Shown here: positions 17,657 to 26,634 of the stretch, in pieces
Layout of the letters: the number at the start of each line of letters is the position of its first letter
Numbering within the stretch: position 1 is the stretch's first letter
Assembly (NCBI GenBank): GCA_003265685.1
Contig: QJOU01000013.1
Coordinates: forward strand, 1 to 64,000
Direction: 5' to 3'
Origin: Piscinibacter caeni
GTDB taxonomy: Bacteria; Pseudomonadota; Gammaproteobacteria; Burkholderiales; Burkholderiaceae_C
DNA length: 64,000 nt
Position numbers and translations under genes: made by a program
Notes under the pieces: generated by a model
What the model saw: the letters and a program-made list of their open reading frames with translations, nothing else
Database searches by the model: none
Told to the model about the DNA's origin: nothing

Positions 17657-17673
17657 CCCCCTCAGAGAGGGGT
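17657..17673. promoter_or_regulatory. Candidate 17-bp operator, copy 5 (alkB)
   Basis: The plus-strand sequence is CCCCCTCAGAGAGGGGT. On the minus strand a TTATGT element starts 20 bp after it, which would put the palindrome centre near -40 of an alkB promoter, the usual place for a LuxR-type activator. Its last three bases are part of the 9-bp target duplication of the adjacent IS element. Confidence 0.55.
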
Positions 17674-17679
17674 TGTTAG
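17671..17679 (+). repeat. Target-site duplication, left copy
   Basis: GGTTGTTAG directly precedes the left inverted repeat of the IS element, and the same 9 bp occur at 19069-19077. A 9-bp direct repeat is usual for IS4-type insertion and shows the element arrived by transposition. Confidence 0.9.
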
Positions 17680-19068
17680 CACTGCTGTCCAAGACCGGCG
17701 AGCGTAGCCACCGCGGCCGTTATCTGACGCGGGTTTAGCGTTGCCAAACGGCCGATCTGGAGTTGCTGCCCCTTGTTTTTTGGCCCGGTGCTGTCCCGGA
17801 TCAGCCGAAGACCATCGCGGCCTGCCGATCAGCCACCGGGTCAGGCGGGCTGAGGTACGGCTCGTCCAGCCACGCATGCAAGTCCTTGTGGGTGAACAAG
17901 TTCATGCGCAGCATCGCCACCAAGTTCGACAGGCTCCAGCCGAAGCGCGAACGCAGCATCAGGTAGCGCAGCAGCAGCATGCAGATCAGTGCTGTCCAGA
18001 TCTGCGTCTTCACCGCGTTGGCGCTGGTACCCACGAAGGTCTTGATCTTCAGGTTCTGCTTGAGTGCCTTGAAGAACAGTTCCACCTGCCAGCGGTCCTT
18101 GTAGATCGCCGCGATGGTGGCCGCGCTGAGGTGATGCAAGTTGGTCACGAACACCAGCGTCTGCCCCGTCTGCGGGTGCACCGCCAGCACCCTGCGCAGC
18201 AGGTGCGGACAGTCGCGCTGGGCCTGCGGGCTGCTCAGCCGGATGCGCTGGTCGCCGATGACGTTGCCTTGCGGCGCGAAGATCGGCTGCTGTTGCTCGA
18301 CCTCGAAGCGCGCATCGGTCTTCATACGCGTGACGAAGTGCACCCCTTGCTCGCACCAGCGCCCGAACATCGCATAGTCGTTGTAGCCCCGGTCGTCCAC
18401 CACGATCGTCCCTGGCGCGAACGTCAGGGCCTGCGCCACCGTCACGTCGCCCACGGTGCCGTCGGTGACCACGCCGAAGCACGGCAGGTACCCGTCATGG
18501 TCCAGCACCAAGTGCAGCTTGATCGCCCCCTTGGTGCGCTGGTACTTGGCCCAGTCGTACAGCGACAGGCTCAGATCGATCACGGTGGAGTCGATGCTCA
18601 CGAGCTTGTTCTTGAAGCGGAACTTGCGCGGCCCGCCCGTGACAGTGGCCGAGACCTTGTCGTACAGGCCGTGGAAGACGGCCTCGAACAGCTGCCATGG
18701 GCGGTGAGCGTTGGCATACGACAGCGAAGACCTCGCCGGCGCCTCGATGCCCAGGTGTGCGAGCTTGCCCTCGCAGCTCTTCAGACCGCCCTCGATCTCA
18801 CGCAGCGAGTGCGCTCGGCCGAGCTGGCAGAACAGCATCGCCACCATCTGGCTCCAGCTCGTAAACCCCTTGGCTGCGTACTCGGCGCCGGTGTCTCTGA
18901 CCAGCCTCTCGAACTCGCAACGGGGAAACAGCTTGAGGAGCTGACTGAACATGCTGCATGATGACTTCACGTTGGGCCTCTCGGGATAGGTGGCGGATAT
19001 TTGGCGACACACGCTCACCCTACATCACGAGTTGGCCCAACTCCTCAAAGCTATCTTGGACAAGAGTG
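17680..19068 (-). mobile_element. Intact IS4-family insertion sequence, 1389 bp
   Basis: The ends form imperfect inverted repeats: CACTGCTGTCCAAGA at 17680-17694 and TCTTGGACAAGAGTG at 19054-19068. Both sides carry the 9-bp duplication GGTTGTTAG. One transposase gene fills the element on the minus strand. Complete ends and a perfect duplication suggest a recent, possibly still active, copy. It sits between the alkB promoter and the second BVMO gene. Confidence 0.92.
17801..18970 (-). CDS. IS4-family DDE transposase
   Basis: The 389-residue protein catalyses cut-and-paste transposition of the surrounding element. The DDE residues are visible: SIDSTVIDLSLSLY (first Asp), TIVVDDRGYNDY (second Asp), and the YREK signature YKDRWQVELFFKALKQNL, with Tyr, Arg, Glu and Lys at the IS4 spacing. 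The GTG at 18970, preceded by GAGAGGCCCAAC, is the best start. Longer and shorter starts (19018, 18952) are possible. The frame is uninterrupted, in contrast to the other IS relics nearby. Confidence 0.93.
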   Translation of the reverse strand: MKSSCSMFSQLLKLFPRCEFERLVRDTGAEYAAKGFTSWSQMVAMLFCQLGRAHSLREIEGGLKSCEGKLAHLGIEAPARSSLSYANAHRPWQLFEAVFHGLYDKVSATVTGGPRKFRFKNKLVSIDSTVIDLSLSLYDWAKYQRTKGAIKLHLVLDHDGYLPCFGVVTDGTVGDVTVAQALTFAPGTIVVDDRGYNDYAMFGRWCEQGVHFVTRMKTDARFEVEQQQPIFAPQGNVIGDQRIRLSSPQAQRDCPHLLRRVLAVHPQTGQTLVFVTNLHHLSAATIAAIYKDRWQVELFFKALKQNLKIKTFVGTSANAVKTQIWTALICMLLLRYLMLRSRFGWSLSNLVAMLRMNLFTHKDLHAWLDEPYLSPPDPVADRQAAMVFG

Positions 19069-19077
19069 GGTTGTTAG
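19069..19077 (+). repeat. Target-site duplication, right copy
   Basis: GGTTGTTAG directly follows the right inverted repeat and matches 17671-17679. Confidence 0.9.
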
Positions 19078-19460
19078 TGCGTGTCCCGCCGATTATTTGC
19101 GCCATGGTGCATAGCTGCCGCTCATTGTTAGACGCCGAATTGCCGAGCCAGCGCGCGTCTGAGGAGAGGCCCGTGCGTTACTGAAACCAAACGATCAATC
19201 TACTTCTAGAAGTCGCCGTCGGCCGCGTCACTTGCACGAAGCGAATCTGCGAGAACCGAAGCAATTGGGCGACCGACGTCATGGCTGCCATGAACCTCGA
19301 CCAATACGGCCGCCGGCTGGTCGATGCGCCATCAGTCGCCGTGTGTTCGGCACGCAACAATGTGACGGGCCTGTTGCAAGCTGGGTAACCAACAAAAGAG
19401 TCGAAATACCCAACAGTAAACAGGCAATAGGCCCGCGCAAAGAGCTTGAAAGGGCAATGA
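19078..19460. other. Intergenic region upstream of BVMO copy 2
   Basis: About 380 bp without a supported gene. Before the IS insertion it adjoined the alkB control region, so the two divergent genes shared it. I see no further copy of the 17-bp operator in it. Confidence 0.4.
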
Positions 19461-21113
19461 GTGGAAACAATCTCAATCAAGACAAGCGCCGATCACAGCG
19501 ACTCGACTACGCAGTACGACGCCATTGTCATTGGTGCCGGATTTGCCGGGATGTACATGCTCTATCGGCTGCGCCAACTCGGAATGTCAGTGTGTGTCTA
19601 CGAGCGAGGAAATGATGTAGGCGGCACATGGTACTGGAACCGATATCCGGGTTGCAGATGCGATATTGAGAGTTTGTGCTACTCGTATTCGTTCTCCCCG
19701 GAACTCGAACAAGAATGGAGCTGGACCGAGCGCTATGCCGCGCAGCCCGAGATTCTTCAATATGCCAAACATGTAGCTGATCGTTTTGATCTGCGGCGTG
19801 ACATCCGCTTTCGGACAACAGTCACCGCTGCGTTCTTTGATGAAAAATCGAACAAGTGGCAGGTGACTACAAGCGATGGAGAATGCGCGCGCGCGCGCTT
19901 CCTGATTTCCGCCGTCGGCTGCCTATCGTCAGGCATCGTGCCCGACATTCCAGGCCTCACCGACTTCAAAGGGGCGTGGTACCACACTGGAAGTTGGCCG
20001 CATGAAACGGTAGATTTGAGCGACAAGCGCGTAGGCTTGATCGGCACGGGCTCGACTGGAATCCAGTTCTCTTCCGAGATTGCGCACTCCGTCGGTCATC
20101 TAACGATATTTCAGAGAACGCCTAATTACAGTGTTCCGTTATGCAACGAACCTCTCGACAAGAAAGATCTTGAAGAGGCCAAAGCCAACTATCGCAGCAT
20201 GCGCGCACTTTGCCGATACTCTATGGCGGGTAGCCCCTACGTCGGAAATAAAAAGAAAGCCGTTGACGATACCAATGATTCGCGGGAACGAAACTTTGCA
20301 GCCGCATGGGATGGGGCGGGCTTCAGCTTCGTCTTTTGCTACAGCGATCTGTTGCTCGACATCGACTCTAATCGGACGGCTGCTGAGTTCGTTGAACGCA
20401 AAATCCGTGAGGCCGTGAAGGACCGAGCTGTTGCCGACCTCCTTGTGCCGCAGGGGTACCCACTAGGGGCCAAACGCTTGTGCGTCGATACGGGCTATTA
20501 TCAGATCTTCAATCGCGACAATGTAAGCTTGGTCGACGTGCGTGAATCGCCGATTGAATACATTACGCCCACGGGCGTACGAACGCTCCACGAGGAGTAC
20601 GATCTGGATGTATTGGTCTTCGCGACAGGATATGACGCGATTACCGGACCTCTACTGAGGATGGACATCCGCGGTCGCAATGGGCGATCGTTGCGGCAGA
20701 AGTGGCGGGAGTGGCCGCAGAGTTATCTTGGCTTGATGATGGAGGGATTTCCAAATCTCTTGACTATCACTGGCCCGGGAAGCCCGTGCGTGCTCGTCAA
20801 CATGATTGTATCGATCGAGCAGCACGTTGAATGGATTGCCGACTGTATTGCAGCGATGGATCGAGATGGAAAGCAAACTATCGAACCGGACGCAGAAGCA
20901 GAGAGCAGTTGGAGCAACATGGTAGACGAGATTGCTAATTCGACGCTTTACCCACTTACAGACTCGTGGTTTACGGGGAAGAATGTTAATGGAAAGTCGT
21001 CGAGATTTACGCCGTATGCAGGTGGCATGGGACAGTATCGGCGAATTTGCGAGGAAATCGTTGAAGATGGCTATCGCGGGTTCCGGTTCGACGCTGGTTG
21101 CGCGAAGATCTAA
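19461..21113 (+). CDS. Baeyer-Villiger monooxygenase, flavin-dependent (copy 2)
   Basis: The 550-residue protein is a close paralogue of the minus-strand enzyme at 3975-5654 and shares nearly all motifs: GAGFAGMYMLYRLRQLGM, GGTWYWNRYPGCRCD, the fingerprint FKGAWYHTGSWP, GTGSTGIQ and a C-terminal WFTGKNVNGKSSRF block. The GTG start at 19461 mirrors that of copy 1. The first 15 residues and the last 8 differ between copies. It points away from alkB. The two copies form a large inverted repeat around the alk genes. They may act on different ketones or reflect a recent duplication. Confidence 0.92.
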   Translation: METISIKTSADHSDSTTQYDAIVIGAGFAGMYMLYRLRQLGMSVCVYERGNDVGGTWYWNRYPGCRCDIESLCYSYSFSPELEQEWSWTERYAAQPEILQYAKHVADRFDLRRDIRFRTTVTAAFFDEKSNKWQVTTSDGECARARFLISAVGCLSSGIVPDIPGLTDFKGAWYHTGSWPHETVDLSDKRVGLIGTGSTGIQFSSEIAHSVGHLTIFQRTPNYSVPLCNEPLDKKDLEEAKANYRSMRALCRYSMAGSPYVGNKKKAVDDTNDSRERNFAAAWDGAGFSFVFCYSDLLLDIDSNRTAAEFVERKIREAVKDRAVADLLVPQGYPLGAKRLCVDTGYYQIFNRDNVSLVDVRESPIEYITPTGVRTLHEEYDLDVLVFATGYDAITGPLLRMDIRGRNGRSLRQKWREWPQSYLGLMMEGFPNLLTITGPGSPCVLVNMIVSIEQHVEWIADCIAAMDRDGKQTIEPDAEAESSWSNMVDEIANSTLYPLTDSWFTGKNVNGKSSRFTPYAGGMGQYRRICEEIVEDGYRGFRFDAGCAKI

Positions 21114-21295
21114 GCGGAAGGTCTGCAAAGCGTGCTCAAAAGACTGCGTTGAGTGAATCTGTCGAAGTCGACATGTGCAAGCATCCGACCGGATTCATCG
21201 CGCCCGACTGCCGGAGTGTGCGTGTGCTGAGCCCTTCCTGTAGACGGCCCACGGGTCGGATCCGAGCGGTCATCGAACAGTGCACCCTTGCGCCG

Positions 21296-23290
21296 CTAAT
21301 AGTCAGCGCCGGGTTGGATGTCGGCACCCGTAAACTCGCTCTGGTTGATGTTCAACTCCGCAAACTTGCGGTACAACGTCGAGCGAGCTATGCCCAAGGC
21401 CTGGGCCACCTGGTTGACCTTGCGATACTTGCGCAGCATCCCAACAATGATCTGGCGCTCGTAATCCCGCACCGATGCCATGCTTTCAATGGGCACGGCG
21501 CTGGCGGACCGATCCTCCGGCTCGGCTCGCCGCAGCACCTCCGGTGGTAGACACTCCAGACCGATATCGCCGTCAGAGCACAGCAGCGCCGCCTCGATGG
21601 CGTTGCGCACTTCCCGGGCATTGCCCGGCCAGTGGTAGCGTTTGAGTGCGTCGCGCGCCTCGGCGGTGAAATTGACCGCCACCAGTCGGTGCTTGCGACG
21701 CATTACCTCGGCGAATTGATCGACGAGCACGTCGATGTCACAGGGCCGTTCGCGCAGCGGCTTGATGGTACGCTGCACGACCTTGAGCCGGAAGTACAAA
21801 TCTTGCCGGAAACGGCCCTGTGCGATCAGTTCCTCGAGGTTGCGGTGGGTCGCTGCAATGATGCGGCAGGAGGCGCGGATCGTCTCGCAAGATCCGACGC
21901 GCTGGAAGCTACCGTCCTCGAGTACGCGTAGCAGGGCCACCTGCATCGCCGGCGGCAGTTCACCAACCTCGTCAAGGAACAGCGTGCCTCCCTTGGCGGA
22001 CTCGAAGTAACCGGCTCGGCCACGCGGGTCGGCGCCAGAGAACGCGCCCTTCACGTAGCCGAAGAAGGTGCTCTCCATCAGGTGCTCGCTAATGGCGCCG
22101 CAGTTCACCGGCAGATAAGGCTCGTTATGGCGCGGGCTGCAAGCGTGCACTTGCCGCGCCAGAAGCTCCTTGCCGGTGCCAGTTTCGCCGATAATGAGGA
22201 CGTTGACTTCGGCCGCGGCGATGCGCTGCAGGTCGTCGAACATCCGCCGCGTGTCCGGGTCGCGCGAAGCGAACTCGCCAAAGCGGCCAACCTGCTCGAT
22301 CGCAGTCGTGCCCTTGAACTCTGTGCGGAACACGCGCTGGTAGCCGGACGGTTTGGCCAGCAGCACGATGGTGCCGATTCGAGTGCCAGAGTTTGGCGCT
22401 TCAACGTCGATGGTCGTGCGCACAGCAACCGTGTCGTCGGAGCCAGCCGAGACCCAGCGCTCGGTGATCTGCCGGCAGCGCTCGTTGGGGGTGTGCATCA
22501 CGGGTCGGCCAGCATGGTCCAGCGCGAGCATGTCGTCGTGGGGGTAGTGTCGCGCAGCGTCGCTGAATGCCGTTAGCAGTCGACGGCGCTCGAGCTCTCG
22601 GTGCAGCGCCATGCGCGCCTGGATCGAATTGGCGACAGAGACCGTCAAGCCGAGGGCCTGGTCGCGGAAGTCGGCCTCGATGGTGGTGAAGTCAATGATG
22701 CCTAACACCGTCTGGCCGTCGGCGTCAAAAATCGGAGATGCTGCGCAGGACCATGAGTGCCACCCTTCGCAAAAGTGCTCGGTGGCGAACACATGCACCG
22801 GCTGGCCCTTGGCGAGCGCCGTGCCCATGCCGTTGGTGCCGGCGGTCAACTCGTTCCACTGCGAGCCTTCGACGATGCCCGACTGCACGGCTGCGCGCTC
22901 ACGCACCGCCGGGTCGCCGGTTATGTGCAACACGGTGCCGGTGCGCTCGGTCAGGATCATGATGCCGGGCACGTCTACCAGGAAGTGGCCGACATCCTGA
23001 ACGATCGGCACCGAGGTCTCGAGCAGCAACTGCTCGGCCTCGCGCCGCAGCCGGAACTCGTCATCGCTCAAGCGGCGGCCCTTGGTCATCGCGACATCGA
23101 CGCCCAGCGACGAGCAGCGCTGCCACTCACCGAGCAGCAGTTGGTGGTAGGGAGTGCGGCGCTCCTCGATGTCGAGCAGCCCAGCGTTGAAGCGCTCCCA
23201 CAAGCCGCGGACGCCTCGCACGTCCTTGTGAAATCCCACGTACGGGGTTGCATCGTGAAAGCCCATGTGAAGAGTTGGGTTGGGCTTCAT
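21296..23290 (-). CDS. Sigma-54-dependent activator, AcoR type
   Basis: The 664-residue protein has an N-terminal GAF-type sensor region (residues about 70-330), a central AAA+ domain with Walker A GETGTGKE near 367 and Walker B GGTLFLDEVGELPP, and a C-terminal Fis-type helix-turn-helix, VNQVAQALGIARSTLYRKFAEL. The sigma-54 contact loop reads GAFSGA instead of the usual GAFTGA. The ATG at 23290 gives a normal AcoR length. It faces the BVMO/hydrolase pair at 24947-27678, and candidate upstream sites and a -24/-12 promoter lie between them. It probably senses a ketone or alcohol and activates that pair. Confidence 0.9.
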   Translation of the reverse strand: MKPNPTLHMGFHDATPYVGFHKDVRGVRGLWERFNAGLLDIEERRTPYHQLLLGEWQRCSSLGVDVAMTKGRRLSDDEFRLRREAEQLLLETSVPIVQDVGHFLVDVPGIMILTERTGTVLHITGDPAVRERAAVQSGIVEGSQWNELTAGTNGMGTALAKGQPVHVFATEHFCEGWHSWSCAASPIFDADGQTVLGIIDFTTIEADFRDQALGLTVSVANSIQARMALHRELERRRLLTAFSDAARHYPHDDMLALDHAGRPVMHTPNERCRQITERWVSAGSDDTVAVRTTIDVEAPNSGTRIGTIVLLAKPSGYQRVFRTEFKGTTAIEQVGRFGEFASRDPDTRRMFDDLQRIAAAEVNVLIIGETGTGKELLARQVHACSPRHNEPYLPVNCGAISEHLMESTFFGYVKGAFSGADPRGRAGYFESAKGGTLFLDEVGELPPAMQVALLRVLEDGSFQRVGSCETIRASCRIIAATHRNLEELIAQGRFRQDLYFRLKVVQRTIKPLRERPCDIDVLVDQFAEVMRRKHRLVAVNFTAEARDALKRYHWPGNAREVRNAIEAALLCSDGDIGLECLPPEVLRRAEPEDRSASAVPIESMASVRDYERQIIVGMLRKYRKVNQVAQALGIARSTLYRKFAELNINQSEFTGADIQPGADY

Positions 23291-23428
23291 GCGAGTGCTC
23301 TTTCGATGGCAATCATGGATTGGCGCGCCCGCTCCCAGCCAGGTCGTGCCGTGGGTTACTTGACGGAGATTGGAGCGGCTCGGCCGAGCCGCAGCAAGCC
23401 GGCTTAACCCCTTAGGCCGGAGCCGGGC

Positions 23429-23492
23429 TGTCCCGGAACTCGGACACCTAGGGCGGCTTGGCGGATGTTCGAAGCATCGGACAGTGCCGTCC
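23429..23492. promoter_or_regulatory. Candidate upstream activator sites (two dyads)
   Basis: Two inverted repeats with GGAC/GTCC half-sites lie here. The first is TGTCCCGGAACTCGGACA (23429-23446). The second is GGACAGTGCCGTCC, within 23478-23492. They are about 100-160 bp upstream of the -24/-12-like element, a normal position for enhancer sites of a sigma-54 activator. Confidence 0.45.
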
Positions 23493-23587
23493 CGGCAATG
23501 ACAGCCCGACGCCGCGCTTGCCCCGTATTGTCGGTCGGCTTTGCGAATTCTTCCGTAAATACCCTCAGGCGAACAGTGCGGACCGCT

Positions 23588-23602
23588 TGGCACGCGTCTT
23601 GA
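23588..23602 (+). promoter_or_regulatory. Candidate sigma-54 promoter
   Basis: TGGCACGCGTCTTGA has a perfect -24 half (TGGCACG) and correct spacing, but the -12 half is TTGA rather than TTGC. It is directed toward the BVMO/hydrolase genes and lies below the two candidate activator sites. The missing C at -12 weakens the call. Confidence 0.4.
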
Positions 23603-23670
23603 GATGAACAGGGCCTGTGCCTGACCCGCCGTGCGAAGCGAAGAAGTCGCACGAGCAACGAGGAGACGTC

Positions 23671-23790
23671 ATGAGCAGCAAGGCACACCCCAAGCTCTTG
23701 GCGGCGGACAGCGGTCGTCCCGACAGGGGACGATCGCGGTCGTTCCGCTGGTCATCATCGGCAGCCCGATCCACGCCGCCTTGTCACTGA
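23671..23790 (+). pseudogene. Remnant of the first gene after the sigma-54 promoter
   Basis: An ATG with a strong ribosome binding site (GAGGAGACGTC) opens a 39-codon frame, MSSKAHPKLLAADSG..., that soon becomes low-complexity. In another frame, starting near 23727, the sequence reads GTIAVVPLVIIGSPIHAALS and looks more protein-like, so a frameshift has probably broken a real gene here. I do not recognise the family. Confidence 0.3.
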
Positions 23791-24946
23791 TCCTCAAACA
23801 CGAAGTCCAAACCCAACGGCCAGAAGGACTGCAGTCTGATGTTCGCGAGACGGACGACCTGCTCTCTGCACTTTGTCGGCTTACACTGAAGCGGCGTGCC
23901 AGTATTCTTGGTCTACGGTTTTTCAAAAGTCAGCGACCCAGGTTTGTGCAGCAACTCTCCTCTGTTGATTTGGAGCACCACTGTGGCATACCGCTCGACT
24001 GGATGGCAACCCGACCGGCGCCTCTAATGAGTCAGCTGGTAAAAATGCGGAGCAGCGTGCCGCCTGCGCGACGTCGACGCGACTCCAGCGCTAAGACATC
24101 AATCAATGCAGTGATTGATGACGTACTCCCGTGTTGATCTCGCGCTTCGGCTGACGGTGCCTGATCCTCGCATGCCATAGGTGGCAATTCGTCCCATCCT
24201 GCGGCCAGCGCCAATGCGTATGGAGTGGATAGCTCCTGTGTGGCTCACTCATCTTCGGCCGGCCGTTGACGCGTGGAGCTCCTCGCACTGAGTGACTATC
24301 GTAGACAGTCATCATTGTTCTCATCGCACGCGCCGGGGCGCCCACTCCGACAGATACGAAATGTCGATGTCTTTTCCAATGAGGCGGCAAACAGGGTACG
24401 GCGCATTCACCCCCGGCGTATCGGTCCGCTCGCGCCATTCCTGCTCGCTGTGAGGCTCGTCGTCGTTCAGACCGAGCGCGAGTAGGCGCTGTAGGAGTCG
24501 GGGCAAATCGCGAACACGGAGGAAGACTCGTGACGCCGAACGCGGAGAGCGCAACGCCGCACGGCGTTCCTACCCGCGCGTCCCAGAAGGCAGGGACGCC
24601 TGGGTCAGCGGGGCGCTCCAGCCATCAGCGCGACGTACCTTGGTGACTGTGGCTTGATCGCCGGCGCAACGCTCGCCCCCACGCGAACACCAAGCGCGGC
24701 AAGCGACAGCAGGCCGTGCCGCCGTGTCCCGGAGATCGGACGAGCATGTCCGACCCGAGGTCATCCCGGCAACCTCGCCTGGGCCCGCGTGAGTCTTCGA
24801 GAGCAGATTTCATTAAGGAAATCCCTACCCAGTTGGCTTTCGTATCGATGGCCTGCAATGTGCAAAGGAAGGCTGCGGCGCAACGCCTTTGCGCGAGATG
24901 TTTCGATGAGGCCCGCAGGGCCCTACCACACGAAGGAGAGAACACC
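23791..24946. other. Long stretch without a supported gene
   Basis: About 1.15 kb between the broken gene and BVMO copy 3. No frame shows a recognisable domain. A minus-strand frame at 24321-24554 has moderately protein-like composition but no other support. The length suggests deleted or decayed genes. Confidence 0.4.
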
Positions 24947-26566
24947 GTGTCCAGACCTACCACCACCGCCACGTGCGTCGACGCAGTGGTCATCGGCGCC
25001 GGCGTTGCCGGCCTCTATCAGGTCTACCGCCTGCGCGAGATGGGACTAAGCGTCCAAGGCTTCGAGACTGGCACCGGCGTCGGCGGCACATGGTATTGGA
25101 ACCGATACCCGGGCGCGCGTTTCGATTCGGAAGCCGAGATCTACCAGTACTGGTTCTCGGAGACGATGTTCAAGAACTGGCAGCCGACCGAGCGCTACCC
25201 AGCGCAACCCGAAACTGAGCGCTGGCTCAACTACGTCGCCGACAAGGTCGACCTGCGCAAACACTTCCGCTTCGGCACGCGCATTACCGCAGCCCACTAC
25301 GACGAGGCTCAGCGTCTGTGGAACGTGACGACAGACCAGGGCGACAGCGTTCAGGCTCAGTACCTTGTCAGCTGCACCGGCATGCTGTCGGCACCGCTGA
25401 TGAATATCTTCCGCGACCAGGAGAGCTTCCGGGGCCAACTCTTCCACACCGCGCGCTGGCCGAAGGAGCGCGTCGACTTCGTCGGCAAGCGTGTCGGCAT
25501 CGTCGGCACCGGTGCGACTGGCATTCAGGTGATCCAGACAATTGCGCCGCAGGTCGGCCATTTGAAGGTCTTCCTGCGCACGCCGGAGTACGTCATCCCA
25601 ATGCGCAACCCGAAGTACAGCCCGTCCGACTGGGCTAAGCAGGGCGAGCGCTTTCATGAGATCAAGGAACGCGTGCTACGCACCTTCTCGGGTTTTGAAT
25701 ACGACTTCACCAACGGCGCCTGGGGAGACCTGACACCGGAGCAGCGCACCGAGGTGCTGGAGAAGCTGTGGGCCGACGGTTCGCTGGCACTGTGGTTGGC
25801 ATCGTTCTCGGAGATGTTCTTTGACGAGGAAGTCAGCGAGGCAGTGTCGGAGTTTGTTCGCCAAAAGATGCGAGAGCGCCTGAAGGACCCCGTGCTGTGT
25901 GACAAGCTTATTCCGACCAGCTACGGCTTCGGCACCCACCGTGTTCCGCTGGAAAGCAACTACCTCGAGGTCTACCACCAGCCCAACGTGGAGATTGTCG
26001 ACGTAAGGGAGACGTCGATTGAGCGCATCGTGCCCGAGGGTGTGCAGACCGCCGACGGCCGAGTGCACGAGCTGGACATTCTGATCCTCGCCACTGGCTT
26101 CGACGCCGGTAGCGGCGCGCTAACCCGCATCGACATCCGCGGCCGCGATGGGCGATCGCTGAAGGAGGACTGGAGCCGAGAGATCCGCACGACCATGGGC
26201 CTGCAGGTGCATGGCTACCCGAACCTGTTCACCACCGGCGCGCCGCTGGCGCCCTCAGCGGCGCTGTGCAACATGACCACCTGCCTCCAGCAGCAGGTCG
26301 GCTGGATCAGCGACTGCATCCAGACCATGCGCGACCAAGGTAAACAGGTCATCGAGCCGTCGAAGGCTTTCGAAGACCAATGGGTGGCTCACCATGATGA
26401 GACCGCCAACAAGACCCTCGTCGTCAAGACCGACTCCTGGTATATGGGATCCAACGTCGAAGGCAAGCCGCGGCGGCTGCTGTCCTACATCGGTGGTGTC
26501 GGCAACTACCACCGCCGCTGCGCGGAGGTAGCCGCCGAAGGATACGAGGGTTTCGTCATGAGCTGA
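24947..26566 (+). CDS. mekA-like: Baeyer-Villiger monooxygenase (MekA-like)
   Basis: The 539-residue flavoenzyme shows GAGVAGLYQVYRLREMGL (FAD), GGTWYWNRYPGARFD, the fingerprint FRGQLFHTARWP and GTGATGIQV (NADPH). It is clearly more distant from the other two BVMOs than they are from each other. The start is the GTG at 24947 with GGAGAG upstream; the open frame before it is unrelated. It is followed 68 bp later by a MetX-like hydrolase gene and faces a sigma-54 activator. In Pseudomonas veronii a BVMO (MekA) and a MetX-like esterase (MekB) degrade methyl ethyl ketone through ethyl acetate. The same logic is likely here, for an unknown ketone. Confidence 0.9.
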   Translation: MSRPTTTATCVDAVVIGAGVAGLYQVYRLREMGLSVQGFETGTGVGGTWYWNRYPGARFDSEAEIYQYWFSETMFKNWQPTERYPAQPETERWLNYVADKVDLRKHFRFGTRITAAHYDEAQRLWNVTTDQGDSVQAQYLVSCTGMLSAPLMNIFRDQESFRGQLFHTARWPKERVDFVGKRVGIVGTGATGIQVIQTIAPQVGHLKVFLRTPEYVIPMRNPKYSPSDWAKQGERFHEIKERVLRTFSGFEYDFTNGAWGDLTPEQRTEVLEKLWADGSLALWLASFSEMFFDEEVSEAVSEFVRQKMRERLKDPVLCDKLIPTSYGFGTHRVPLESNYLEVYHQPNVEIVDVRETSIERIVPEGVQTADGRVHELDILILATGFDAGSGALTRIDIRGRDGRSLKEDWSREIRTTMGLQVHGYPNLFTTGAPLAPSAALCNMTTCLQQQVGWISDCIQTMRDQGKQVIEPSKAFEDQWVAHHDETANKTLVVKTDSWYMGSNVEGKPRRLLSYIGGVGNYHRRCAEVAAEGYEGFVMS

Positions 26567-26634
26567 GGCTCGAAGCCGCCGACCGCCGGCCGCGCCGGCG
26601 GGGCTTTCAATGAACTATGACGATAGGAGCGCGC

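Noticed and set aside
24321-24554. Minus-strand frame of 77 codons with moderately protein-like composition
   Set aside because: It has no ribosome binding site, domain or neighbour support.
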